This document shows positions 1 to 7,927 of a DNA stretch of 64,000 bases, one piece after another; within the stretch, counting starts at the first letter, position 1, and each line of letters starts with the position of its first letter. A program made the position numbers and the translations under genes. A model generated the notes under the pieces. That model was not told the DNA's origin, made no database searches, and saw only the letters and a program-made list of their open reading frames with translations. This DNA is from Mangrovihabitans endophyticus (GTDB lineage Bacteria > Actinomycetota > Actinomycetes > Mycobacteriales > Micromonosporaceae), in NCBI RefSeq assembly GCF_014646155.1, contig NZ_BMMX01000001.1, positions 669,720 through 733,719 of the forward strand, written 5' to 3'.

Positions 1-2
1 GT

Positions 3-578
3 CTCGACACGTTCGCGCAGCGGCGACCGCCCGGCGCCGCGGGCATGCGGGTCTTCGAAGTGGACCAGCCGGAGACGCAGGCGTGGAAGCGGGCGCGGCT
101 GGCGGAACTGGGCTATCGGGTCCCCGAGGAGCTGCGCCTGGTCCCGGTCGACTTCGAGGCGGACGACGACTGGTGGCAGCGCCTGGTGCAGGAGGGCTTC
201 GACCCGGCCCGCCCGGCGGTGCTGGCATGCTCCGGCGTCACCATGTACCTCACCCGGGACGCGGTCGCCGCCACGCTGCGCACGGCCGCTGCCCTCGCCG
301 AGCGGTCCGTTCTGGTCATGACGTTCATGCAGCCGGTCGACCTGGTCGATCCGGCGGAGCGGGCCGCCCGGGAAGGTCTGGAGCGCGCCGCCCGCGCCGA
401 CGGGACGCCGTTTCGCAGCTTCTTCGGCCCGCACGACATCCTGGCGCTGGCCAAGGAGGCCGGGTTCCGGCACGTCGAGCACGTCTCCGCGGCCGACCTC
501 GCGGAGCGCTACTTCGCCGGCCGGGCCGACGGCCTCCGGCCGTCCACCATCGAAGAGCTCCTGCTCGCCACCGTCTGA
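3..578 (+). CDS. SAM-dependent methyltransferase, leucine carboxyl methyltransferase-like family (5' partial)
   Basis: C-terminal part of a class I SAM methyltransferase of the actinobacterial family related to leucine carboxyl methyltransferases (TIGR00027 type). The frame is open to the left edge and upstream of the first ATG (45) it reads LDTFAQR, the family's conserved segment just before the VFEVDQP motif, so the start lies outside the window. Visible landmarks are VFEVDQP-x-TQAWKR (acidic motif that contacts SAM), the VPVDF segment, and SGVTMYLT, the usual post-SAM motif. The C-terminus ends normally in a short helical tail. The substrate is unknown; many members sit next to natural-product or lipid genes. 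It converges on the monooxygenase gene that follows. Confidence 0.85.
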   Translation, partial: LDTFAQRRPPGAAGMRVFEVDQPETQAWKRARLAELGYRVPEELRLVPVDFEADDDWWQRLVQEGFDPARPAVLACSGVTMYLTRDAVAATLRTAAALAERSVLVMTFMQPVDLVDPAERAAREGLERAARADGTPFRSFFGPHDILALAKEAGFRHVEHVSAADLAERYFAGRADGLRPSTIEELLLATV

Positions 579-594
579 ACCGGCTTCGCGCCGC

Positions 595-647
595 GCCACG
601 GCCGCCGTGCGAGTGGGAAAATTTCCCACTCGCACGGCGGCCGTGGC
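595..647. terminator. 53-bp perfect inverted repeat, likely bidirectional terminator
   Basis: Two 26-base arms (595-620 and 622-647) are exact reverse complements around a single central A at 621. The apex is AT-rich (GGGAAAATTTCCC) and the outer arms are GC-rich. It lies between two convergent stop codons (578 on the plus strand, 672 on the minus strand), where a hairpin would terminate both transcripts. There is no clear U-tract, which is common for actinobacterial terminators. Confidence 0.7.
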
Positions 648-671
648 CGTGCCGAGAACCTCCGGCTATCG

Positions 672-2231
672 CTACGACGATGGCTGGCTCTTCGCCGGGT
701 AGATGCCGGTGAGCGGTCTGGTCGGCGGGGGAGGCGGCGCCATGCGCAGCACCTCGGGCGAGAGCGGGATGTCCAGGCCGGCCTCCGAGCCGGCGAGCGC
801 CCGGTCGACCACCTGGTTGATCTCCCTCTTGTCCGCCCCGAGGTAGAGCCCGGCGGTCAGCCGCACCGGGTCGCCGCTGTAATAGTTCACGTACTGCATG
901 AGCCGCTGGCCGAACCCGTCTCCGGCCACGTCCCACGCGAGCTTGAACAGGCGGACCCGCTCCTCGGCGGAGATCCCGGGACGCCCCCGCACGAACCGGT
1001 CGAGGAATGGGCGCAGCTCCTCGTTGGCGAAATCCGCGCCGGACGGGGCGTAGAAGAAGTTGCCCGCCGCCAGGATCTGGATGACCTCGACCATCCGGCG
1101 GTGCGTCGGCGCGGTCTGCATGAGGAACGCCATCATCCCCGGCAGGTACGGCACCCAGGTGCCGTCCGGCAACGGCGCGGCCAGGGCCTCGGCGCCGTAG
1201 AAGAGCGTGCGCAGGGTCTCCAGCCGCGAGATCAGGTCGCCGAGCTTCTCCTGGACGTGCAGGAAGCCGTCGATCCCGGTCGCGTCGGCGACCCGGACGG
1301 CGATGCCGCACATCAGCTCCAGCGACGCCAGGCTCCGCGCGCCGTTGACCACCAGGACGCTCGGGTCGTTGCCGAGCACCCGGTTGACCAGGTCGCGGCT
1401 GCCGGGGCGGCCGTCGACGACGACCCGGTCCCACGGGACCAGCACGTCGTCGAAGACGGCGATGCAGTCCATCTCCTCGAACCGGCTGCTGAGCGGGTGG
1501 TCGAACTCCGTCCGCCCGGCCGGCGCCACCGGCTCGCGGCAGATGAACTTCAGCCCGGGCGTGTCGATGGGGATCGCGAACACCACCGCGTAGTCGTCGT
1601 CGCCCGGGGCGATGCCGCCGAACGGGACGACCACCAGCTCCTCCGCGAACGGCGCCATGGTGCTGAGCATCTTCGCACCGCGCACCACGATGCCCTCCGC
1701 GGTCTCCCGCACCTTTCCCAGATGCAGAAACGGTTCCTCCTGCTGCGACGACGTCTTCGACCGGTCGATCGCCGGGTTGATCAACACGTGGGTCAGGAAC
1801 AGGTCGTTGTCCCGGACATGCTCGTAATAGCGGCGCGCATTCTCGCCGAATCGCTCGTCCAGCTCGCCGAAGACCGGCGCGTTGGTGTGCCAGCCCAGCA
1901 CGAACGCGTTCATGAAGTCCGGTGACCGGCCCATCATCCCGAAGGTGTGGTCGGCGCGGAGTTTGAAGTGGCGCCGCTTGGCGATCAGGTCATCCCGGCT
2001 CCGGCACGGCTGGAACGAGCGCGACACCCGGTCACCGGTGGGGGACACATAGGTGCAGACGCCGGCGTACCGCTCGTCGAGCTGGATGTCGTACTGCTCG
2101 GCGATGGTTCGCAGCGGGCCGGCGAAGACCGGTTCCTCGGTGACGTGCGCGATGCGGCGGCCGTTGAGATAGATCTCCGGGTGGAGCGACTTCACGTTGT
2201 CGAGGTACTGCTTCCCAGTGCGTGCGGGCAC
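672..2231 (-). CDS. 4-hydroxyphenylacetate 3-monooxygenase (HpaB) family flavin-dependent hydroxylase
   Basis: 519-residue protein of the HpaB/PvcC two-component monooxygenase family (acyl-CoA dehydrogenase-like fold), which uses reduced FAD from a separate reductase to ortho-hydroxylate phenols. Family landmarks are the N-terminal RTGKQYLDNV and the segment EIYLNGRRI, a central FGMMGRSPDF, and THVLINPAIDRS leading to the flavin-binding region; length fits the family. I chose GTG 2231 because AAGGAGG stands about 5 bases upstream and the protein then begins VPARTGKQYLD as family members do; the frame stays open to 2336 but that extension is Pro/Ala-rich and unlike the family. It lies 55 bp downstream of the flavodoxin-fold reductase on the same strand, which may supply reduced flavin. 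No HpaC-type reductase is present. The phenolic substrate is unknown. Confidence 0.85.
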   Translation of the reverse strand: MPARTGKQYLDNVKSLHPEIYLNGRRIAHVTEEPVFAGPLRTIAEQYDIQLDERYAGVCTYVSPTGDRVSRSFQPCRSRDDLIAKRRHFKLRADHTFGMMGRSPDFMNAFVLGWHTNAPVFGELDERFGENARRYYEHVRDNDLFLTHVLINPAIDRSKTSSQQEEPFLHLGKVRETAEGIVVRGAKMLSTMAPFAEELVVVPFGGIAPGDDDYAVVFAIPIDTPGLKFICREPVAPAGRTEFDHPLSSRFEEMDCIAVFDDVLVPWDRVVVDGRPGSRDLVNRVLGNDPSVLVVNGARSLASLELMCGIAVRVADATGIDGFLHVQEKLGDLISRLETLRTLFYGAEALAAPLPDGTWVPYLPGMMAFLMQTAPTHRRMVEVIQILAAGNFFYAPSGADFANEELRPFLDRFVRGRPGISAEERVRLFKLAWDVAGDGFGQRLMQYVNYYSGDPVRLTAGLYLGADKREINQVVDRALAGSEAGLDIPLSPEVLRMAPPPPPTRPLTGIYPAKSQPSS

Positions 2232-2286
2232 CGTGGCCTCCTTAGCGGCGGCGGGCGGGAGAGTCGGCGGGGCGGGAAAGGGCGGC

Positions 2287-2946
2287 TCAGACGGGAAAGG
2301 CACCCTCGCGCAGCGCCAGTCTCCGGCCCGCCGCACGGGCCTGATCCTCGGCCGCGGACCGGATGCGCTCGGCCTTCTCGGCGAGCGGGGCCAGCGCCGG
2401 ATCGATGCCCACCAGGGTCAGCTCGCGTTCCACGACGCTGAGGTCCAGGCCCCAGACATCGCTGAAGATGCGGCGCATCCAGCCGATCGCGTGGTCCCAG
2501 CCGTCCCGCGGCATCCCCGGACCGTAGGCGCCGCCCCGGGCGGTCACCAGCACCGCCGGCTTGCCGGCCAGGATCCGGTCCGCGCCCGGCGCCATCCGGG
2601 GATCGGTGAACACGACATCCACCCAGGTCTTGAGGTGCTGGGAGACGCCGAAGTTGTAGAGCGGCGCCGCGAAGATCATGGCGTCCGCGGCGACCAGCTC
2701 GTCGGTCAGAGTCGCGGCCAGCGCCACCGCTTCCCGCTGCTCGGGGGTGTGCCGGTCGGGGGGAACGAACGCGGTCGCCACCGCGGTCGCCCAGGCCGTC
2801 GACGGCAGCGGGTCCGCACCGAGGTGGCGCCGGGCCACCGGCGTGTCCGGGGCGGCGGCACGCCACTCCTGCTCCACGAGGTCGGCGAGCGTGCCGGTGG
2901 TGGACCGGGTGCCAAGAATGCTGGTGTCCAGCCGGAAGAGAGACAT
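2287..2946 (-). CDS. azoR: FMN-dependent NADH-azoreductase / quinone reductase, flavodoxin-like fold
   Basis: 219-residue protein of the AzoR/NQO-like family: an FMN-binding flavodoxin fold that passes two electrons from NAD(P)H to quinones or azo dyes. Recognisable are the N-terminal LDTSILG segment, the FMN contact AAPLYNFGVSQHLKTWVD, and the second FMN loop TARGGAYG. ATG 2946 has GGAG a few bases upstream; an in-frame GTG lies one codon before it. It is first in a two-gene minus-strand unit with the HpaB-like monooxygenase and may recycle flavin or protect against the quinones that enzyme's catechol products form. That pairing is inference from position. It is divergent from the dioxygenase operon across about 205 bp. 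Confidence 0.85.
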   Translation of the reverse strand: MSLFRLDTSILGTRSTTGTLADLVEQEWRAAAPDTPVARRHLGADPLPSTAWATAVATAFVPPDRHTPEQREAVALAATLTDELVAADAMIFAAPLYNFGVSQHLKTWVDVVFTDPRMAPGADRILAGKPAVLVTARGGAYGPGMPRDGWDHAIGWMRRIFSDVWGLDLSVVERELTLVGIDPALAPLAEKAERIRSAAEDQARAAGRRLALREGAFPV

Positions 2947-3066
2947 CACGAACTCCGGAAAGTCGGTGTGTTTTGCTGCGCGGGCCGATGTCTGGTCCGA
3001 GAGTCAATCCGAATTCCCCGCTTGTCAATAACGGCGCAAAAGATTCCGGAGACGCTTTGCGATTCA

Positions 3067-3096
3067 TTGACGAGAAACTTCCGGCGTGCTCACAAT
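3067..3096 (+). promoter_or_regulatory. Possible sigma-70-type promoter of the dioxygenase operon
   Basis: TTGACG (3067-3072) is followed after 18 bases by CACAAT (3091-3096), within an AT-richer part of the divergent spacer 2950-3154. The spacing and four of six -10 matches are acceptable, but this is a by-eye call. Confidence 0.35.
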
Positions 3097-3154
3097 CGTC
3101 GCGAAATCTTGCGCGGGTGGGCCGGCTTTCGCGAATCCAAATGGAGGTGCAACC

Positions 3155-4429
3155 ATGAGTGTGAGTCCGGATTTTCGCACCGATCTCGCCACCGGGGTGG
3201 TGGACCGGGCAATCTACACGAGCGAGGAGATCCTCGCGTTGGAGAAGGAACGGATCTTCGCCCGGACCTGGCGCTATGCCTGCACGATCCGCGATCTGCG
3301 GAACCCCGGTGACTACTTCACGCTGTCCGTCGCCGACCAGCCGGTTCTGGTGATCCGGGGCAACGACGGGGAGATCCGCGCGTTCCACAACGCCTGCTCC
3401 CACCGCGGTGCCGTGCTGACCGACGAGCGGTGCGGCAACCAGGGCCAGGTCCTCAAATGCATGTACCACGCGTGGTCGTTCAACCTCAAGGGTGACCTCA
3501 CCGGGGTGCCCTACGACGAGGGTTACGGGCCCGGGTTCGACCGCGGCGCGTACGGCTTGAAACCGGTGGCCTGCGAAACCTTCCACGACCTGGTCTTCGT
3601 CGCGCTCCGGCCGACGGTGCCGTCACTGACCGATTTCCTCGGCGAAATGGCCGACCACCTCGCGCCGTACGTGCAGGGCATCGAGCCCATCGGTCGCAAT
3701 AGCTGGATCTACGACGGCAACTGGAAACTCTGGCACGAGAACTTCCGGGACGACTATCACGCCGAGTTCACCCACCGCAGCATCCGCGACCTGTTGGCGG
3801 GCACCACCGCGCGCGGCTGGAACTGGGGTGCGGCGCCGGGACACTCCGTCCTGCAGTGGGCCTTCCCGCCCCTGGACCCGCCGAAGTATGCCCGCGCCCT
3901 GCAACGCTTCAGCGGCGTGGACTTCTCGGACGGCACCATGCCGGTCGGCTGGAGCAGCATGCTTGCCCAGGGGCCGCCCGGCCCGCCCGAGGGCTTCGCC
4001 GGGGGCGAGCCGCCGGAGATCCGGCAGGAGGTGCTCGCGGTCTTCCCCAACCTCGACATCCAGCCCGGCCCCAAGGACACCCCGCGCGGCATGAAGGCGG
4101 GATACCTGCAGACGGTCACCCCGCTCGGCGTGAACCGCGCCCGCGTCGACATCACCGTCTACTCCGACGTCGAGGACGACGACGCGACGCGGCAGGAGCA
4201 GTTGGAGAACCTCGCCGACACCCAAGGCTCGTGGGGCAAGCTCAGCTGCGACGACACCGAGGCGGCCGCCCGCTGCCAGATCGGCGTGCGCGGCGAGGGC
4301 GGCCGGTCGAACCTGTTCACCCGCGGGGTCGCGCCGGGCCGCGGCGGCGAGAGCGCCGACGTACGCGACGAGTACTCGCAGCGCGAGTTCTTCCGGGTCT
4401 ACCAGCAATACCTGCGGGACGAGTCGTGA
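3155..4429 (+). CDS. Aromatic ring-hydroxylating dioxygenase, large (alpha) subunit, Rieske non-heme iron
   Basis: 424-residue oxygenase alpha subunit. The Rieske [2Fe-2S] site is complete: C81-x-H83 and C102-x2-H105. The mononuclear iron site follows in the catalytic domain as DDYHAEFTH with H202 and H207. Such subunits insert both atoms of O2 into an aromatic ring, with electrons delivered by a ferredoxin. The start ATG 3155 has GGAGG (3143-3147) at good spacing; a frame extension upstream has no such support. It leads an operon with the beta subunit and a ferredoxin. No dedicated ferredoxin reductase is encoded nearby, so a housekeeping reductase must serve. The substrate cannot be read from sequence. 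Confidence 0.92.
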   Translation: MSVSPDFRTDLATGVVDRAIYTSEEILALEKERIFARTWRYACTIRDLRNPGDYFTLSVADQPVLVIRGNDGEIRAFHNACSHRGAVLTDERCGNQGQVLKCMYHAWSFNLKGDLTGVPYDEGYGPGFDRGAYGLKPVACETFHDLVFVALRPTVPSLTDFLGEMADHLAPYVQGIEPIGRNSWIYDGNWKLWHENFRDDYHAEFTHRSIRDLLAGTTARGWNWGAAPGHSVLQWAFPPLDPPKYARALQRFSGVDFSDGTMPVGWSSMLAQGPPGPPEGFAGGEPPEIRQEVLAVFPNLDIQPGPKDTPRGMKAGYLQTVTPLGVNRARVDITVYSDVEDDDATRQEQLENLADTQGSWGKLSCDDTEAAARCQIGVRGEGGRSNLFTRGVAPGRGGESADVRDEYSQREFFRVYQQYLRDES

Positions 4430-4464
4430 GCACCCCGACGACGCAAGGAAGGAGCGACAACACC

Positions 4465-4950
4465 ATGTCCACCATGGTCATGAATCCGGCCGGCCTGCGC
4501 AGCGAGGTCGAGGACCATTACGCGACCTATGCCCTGACGATGGACGACAAGCGCCCCAACGCATGGGTCGACCTGTTCCTCGCCGCCGGGGTGTACGCCG
4601 TCGGCACACACAACAACGTCTCCACGACCGGCATGTGGTGGTACACCGACCGGGGCCTGGGCGCCTTGAAGGAACGCGCCGCCTATACGAACGGCTACCT
4701 GCGGCACAACCCGACCAGGACCCTGCACACCATCACCAACGTGCGCGCCCGGGAGACCGACGACGGGCTGATCAAGTCCGAGGCGTACGTCGTCCTCTAC
4801 GTCACCGACCGGGTCGAGGTGTCCCGGTTCCACGTCTGTGGTCGCTACGACGACCTGCTCACCCGTACGGACCACGGGCTCCGCTTCGCCGAGCACCGCG
4901 TCGTGCTGGACGCCGAGACGTTGCCCGGCAACATGGGCGTGCTGCTCTGA
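4465..4950 (+). CDS. Aromatic ring-hydroxylating dioxygenase, small (beta) subunit
   Basis: 161-residue protein with the NTF2/SnoaL-like cone fold of dioxygenase beta subunits, which are structural and form the alpha3beta3 oxygenase. Family features are the N-terminal EVEDHYATYALTMDDKR helix, the central TRTLHTITNVRARE strand pair, and VFLDAETLP-like end (here VVLDAETLPGN). ATG 4465 is preceded by AAGGAG at proper spacing. It follows the alpha gene by 35 bp and its stop (4948-4950) overlaps the ferredoxin start, indicating translational coupling. Confidence 0.88.
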   Translation: MSTMVMNPAGLRSEVEDHYATYALTMDDKRPNAWVDLFLAAGVYAVGTHNNVSTTGMWWYTDRGLGALKERAAYTNGYLRHNPTRTLHTITNVRARETDDGLIKSEAYVVLYVTDRVEVSRFHVCGRYDDLLTRTDHGLRFAEHRVVLDAETLPGNMGVLL

Positions 4951-5192
4951 TGCCACCGCAACCGCAGCAGCGAGGATCGGCCCGGGTGGCGCACGTCCGG
5001 GTGGATCTGACCCGCTGCGCCGGGTACGGCAACTGCGTGGACGCCGCGCCCGAGGTCTTCCGGATGAGCGCGACCGCGGAGGTCGCCGAGGTGCTGCGGC
5101 CCGAGCCCGGTCCCGACCTTGCCGACTCCGCGCTCGCGGCGGCGCGGGCCTGCCCGGCGCACGCCGTCCTGCTGGTCAAGAGCCGCGAATAG
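4950..5192 (+). CDS. Small 3Fe-4S-type ferredoxin
   Basis: 80-residue ferredoxin of the type used with P450s and some Rieske oxygenases. The cluster ligands are in CAGYGNC followed by the typical DAAPEVF, and a distal CPAHAV Cys-Pro; the usual second Cys of a 4Fe-4S motif is replaced, which fits a 3Fe-4S cluster. The start ATG 4950 overlaps the beta-subunit stop codon (TGATG). It is the likely electron donor to the dioxygenase; the reductase feeding it is not in the window. Confidence 0.85.
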   Translation: MPPQPQQRGSARVAHVRVDLTRCAGYGNCVDAAPEVFRMSATAEVAEVLRPEPGPDLADSALAAARACPAHAVLLVKSRE

Positions 5193-5236
5193 ATCGCCGG
5201 CGCCGCGCGCTGCGAGGCGCACGGCGCCGGCGATCT
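5191..5236. terminator. Hairpin terminator between convergent genes
   Basis: A perfect 15-bp stem (5191-5205 with 5222-5236) starts on the ferredoxin stop codon and closes a 16-base loop that can form a smaller inner stem. It lies between convergent coding regions, so it could work in both directions. No T-tract is visible. Confidence 0.7.
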
Positions 5237-5250
5237 CCGGTCGGCGGGCG

Positions 5251-6399
5251 TCAGCCGTGCCCGACCATCCGGTCCAGCCAGCACCGGGCCGCGGCCTGAT
5301 AGACCCGGGTGTTCGGCACCAGGTTCAGGCCGTGCCCGGCGTTCGGCAGCAGCAGCACGTCGAAGCTGGGCGCGGACGTCCAGAACGGCGCCTCCTGGGC
5401 GCGCAGCGCCGCCGTCGAGGTGCAGTCCTCGTAGCCGTCGCCGCACATCAACGGGTCGTGGTCACCGAGGGCGAACATGACCGGTACGTCGATCGCCCGG
5501 CTGACCGAAGGGTCGATGACCAACGGGTCGCCCGCCTCCAGGAAGGCGTCGACGTCCTTGGTGAGCTCGTCGGCGACCAGCACGCCCGGCTCCATCGGCC
5601 GATCGGCGTAGAAGACGGTCTCGCGGCTGCCCGGCTTGGTGGTGGCGTAGCCGTCGTCGTACCGGTGCCGGCCGCCGAGCACCGGATCGGTGTTCGGATC
5701 CTGGCCGTTGGCGATGATCGCCGCGGTGCCCGCCGGGTTGTTGTAGTGGCCCAGGGCGGTGATCAGCACCGCGTCGACGTCGTGGAACGTCGACGCCTCG
5801 ATCTCCGACACCGCCGAGCCGAGGGAATAACCGCCCAGCACCACCGAGGCGTACGCGTGGCGACCGACCCGGCCGGCCCGCAGCGCCTGCACCACCGTGT
5901 GGAGCTGAGCGGCCTCACTGGTCAGGGTCAGCTCGGAACTCGGCGGGATGGTGCTGTGCCCGGTGCCGAGGCGGTCGACGACGAAGGTGGCGTACCCGGC
6001 CCGGTTCAGCATGCGGCTGAACGAATAGGTGCCCGGCCGGTAGGGGAAGTCCCAGTAGTTGTGGTTGTAGGTCGCGCCGTGCACCAGCGTCACCACGGTG
6101 CTCGGCGATGCCCCGGCCGGCCGGCACAGTTCGCCCCACATCTGCCCGGTGCCCGAGCCCAGCGGGACGTCGACGGTGGTGGCCCGGCAGGCCGGGGCGG
6201 TGCGCCCGGATGCGAGCGCGGGACTCGCCACGCCGGTCGAGGAAAGCGCCACCGCGACGGCCACCGCCGCGACGCGCCGTAATGAACCGTTTTCAACATG
6301 GCATCGAGCCCGTCGGTTGCGCGCCGTCGACCGTCGGCGGCATCTGCCAACCTCGCCACGGTGAAAAAAGTTCAATCTGGAGACGGTCCGCATCGTCAT
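5251..6399 (-). CDS. Secreted alpha/beta hydrolase
   Basis: 382-residue alpha/beta-hydrolase with an export signal. A hydrophobic stretch VAAVAVAVALSSTGVA followed by an Ala-x-Ala type site (ASPALASG) lies at about residues 42-65, behind an unusually long Arg-rich N-region. The start ATG 6399 has GAGGA about 9 bases upstream. The catalytic parts are LVHGATYN (oxyanion loop), a nucleophile elbow GGYSLGSA with Ser, an acid in LGDHDPL and a C-terminal NAGHG His. Cys pairs in the mature part suggest disulfides (CRATT, CGDGYEDC). Similar proteins are annotated as lipases or generic hydrolases. The natural substrate is unknown. Confidence 0.8.
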   Translation of the reverse strand: MTMRTVSRLNFFHRGEVGRCRRRSTARNRRARCHVENGSLRRVAAVAVAVALSSTGVASPALASGRTAPACRATTVDVPLGSGTGQMWGELCRPAGASPSTVVTLVHGATYNHNYWDFPYRPGTYSFSRMLNRAGYATFVVDRLGTGHSTIPPSSELTLTSEAAQLHTVVQALRAGRVGRHAYASVVLGGYSLGSAVSEIEASTFHDVDAVLITALGHYNNPAGTAAIIANGQDPNTDPVLGGRHRYDDGYATTKPGSRETVFYADRPMEPGVLVADELTKDVDAFLEAGDPLVIDPSVSRAIDVPVMFALGDHDPLMCGDGYEDCTSTAALRAQEAPFWTSAPSFDVLLLPNAGHGLNLVPNTRVYQAAARCWLDRMVGHG

Positions 6400-6624
6400 C
6401 GAGAATCGTCCTCATTTCGTCGATCCGGTGGGGCCGGACGCAGGAGAATTCCACATTCGAAGAATGAGGGAGATGCCCGGACGCCGAGTCAAGAATCGGG
6501 CACTGTTCTTTTCCCGGCTATTCCTGTGCCGGAGCCCCGTTGAGGTGGTGATACCGCGCGAGCATAACCGCCGATCCGTTGCCCGGTATACCGTCGCCCG
6601 CATCCGGATCCGCGCCGGTGGCTC

Positions 6625-7830
6625 TCAGATGCCGAGCCGGGTGAGGAGGGGAGCGGCGCCGTCCTCGGCGCCGAGGCGCCGCGCGAGGTACTGCGCGCGC
6701 CCGCGGTAGGCGGGCACCGTGACGACGTCGTTGATCGCGGTGGCCAGGGTGTCGGCGGTGAGACGGCGGGCGGGAATCGGCGCGGGGCCCGCGCCCAGCT
6801 CGTGAATCCGGCGTGCCCAGAACGGCTGATCGGTATAGACCGGGACGGTTGCCGCGGGCACGCCGGCGCGCAGACCCGCCGCGGTGGTGCCCGCTCCCGC
6901 GTGATGCACCACCGCCGACACCCGGGGGAAAAGCCAATCGTGCCGGACGTCCCCGATGGACAGGATGTCGTCGTACGAGCCGTCGAGCTCGCCCTGCACG
7001 ACCGCCCGCAGCCGAGCACGGCGCACGGCGGTGACGATCAGGTCGCCGTCGCGCATGCCGGTGCTGCCGAAGCCGATGAACACGGGCGGTGGACCGGCGG
7101 ACAGGAAGTCCACCAGTGCCGTGGGCGGCGTCCACGCCGGCGCGGGTGCCGGCCACCAGTATCCGGCCGCGGTGAGTCCGGCGCGCCAATCCCGTGGGCG
7201 GGGCAGCACCGTGGGGCTGATGCCGTGATAGACCGGCCAGCCGGTACGGACCCGGCACCGCTCGGCGGCACGCCGGGTCCGCTCCGGCAGGCCCATGTCG
7301 CGGCGGATCCGGGCGCACGCCGGGTCGTACGGCGCCGGCCCGGCCCGGACTGCCGCTCCGGCGAGGCGGTTGCCCCACGGTCCGAGACTGCGGGCCAGTC
7401 CGAGCAGCATCGGCGGGTACGCGGCGCTGGGCTCCATCGGCTGCAGGTACATCCCGGCACTCGGCACGCCGAGTCCTTCGGCGACGTCGCAGGCGAAGGG
7501 CGCCACCGAGTTCGCCAGGATCAGATCGGTGCCGGCCCGCGCCGCGGCGAGCGTGCCGGTGGCCGCCTGCGCCATGTAGTCGCGGAGCTCGCGCAGGTAA
7601 TCACGCATCCGCCTGGCTGGCGCGTCGACATCGGCCGGAGCCGGGTTGGCAAGGTGTCGCATGTCGCCGGGCAGCGCACGGAACTCACAGCCGGCGGCGG
7701 TGACGATGTCGGCGTAGGGGGCATTCGCCGCCACGGCCACCTGGTGGCCGTGGGATCGCAGGCGTGCGCCGAGCCCGGCGGCGGGCACCACGTCACCACG
7801 TGTGCCGGGGGTGATCATCAAGATTCGCAT
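6625..7830 (-). CDS. Glycosyltransferase, GT1 (GT-B, UGT/macrolide type)
   Basis: 401-residue GT-B glycosyltransferase related to sterol 3-beta-glucosyltransferases and antibiotic Gtf enzymes. The N-terminus MRILMITPGTRGDVVP is the acceptor-domain P-loop-like start; the C-terminal nucleotide-sugar signature is HHAGAGTTAAGLRAGVPA followed by VPVYTDQPFWARR. ATG 7828-7830 has GGAGG about 12 bases upstream; the frame stays open further upstream but without family similarity. It is divergently paired with a TetR regulator across a 97-bp spacer carrying an inverted repeat, a common arrangement for detoxification by glycosylation. The acceptor is unknown. Confidence 0.88.
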   Translation of the reverse strand: MRILMITPGTRGDVVPAAGLGARLRSHGHQVAVAANAPYADIVTAAGCEFRALPGDMRHLANPAPADVDAPARRMRDYLRELRDYMAQAATGTLAAARAGTDLILANSVAPFACDVAEGLGVPSAGMYLQPMEPSAAYPPMLLGLARSLGPWGNRLAGAAVRAGPAPYDPACARIRRDMGLPERTRRAAERCRVRTGWPVYHGISPTVLPRPRDWRAGLTAAGYWWPAPAPAWTPPTALVDFLSAGPPPVFIGFGSTGMRDGDLIVTAVRRARLRAVVQGELDGSYDDILSIGDVRHDWLFPRVSAVVHHAGAGTTAAGLRAGVPAATVPVYTDQPFWARRIHELGAGPAPIPARRLTADTLATAINDVVTVPAYRGRAQYLARRLGAEDGAAPLLTRLGI

Positions 7831-7848
7831 GAGCCGGGCCCTCCGCAA

Positions 7849-7869
7849 TTTGCGAACACCGATCGCAAA
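7849..7869. promoter_or_regulatory. Inverted repeat, likely TetR operator
   Basis: TTTGCGA and TCGCAAA form perfect 7-bp arms separated by 7 bases in the 97-bp divergent spacer between the glycosyltransferase and tetR genes. Size and place fit an operator controlling both promoters. Confidence 0.7.
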
Positions 7870-7927
7870 GTAGAATAGCAGCCGCAAGGGTTCGGTGGCC
7901 GCGCGGTGAGAGGAGGGCCCGGGAGTA

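Noticed and set aside
672-2336. Extending the HpaB-like protein to the furthest upstream in-frame start
   Set aside because: The extension is Pro/Ala-rich and unlike the family, and the strong AAGGAGG is placed for GTG 2231.
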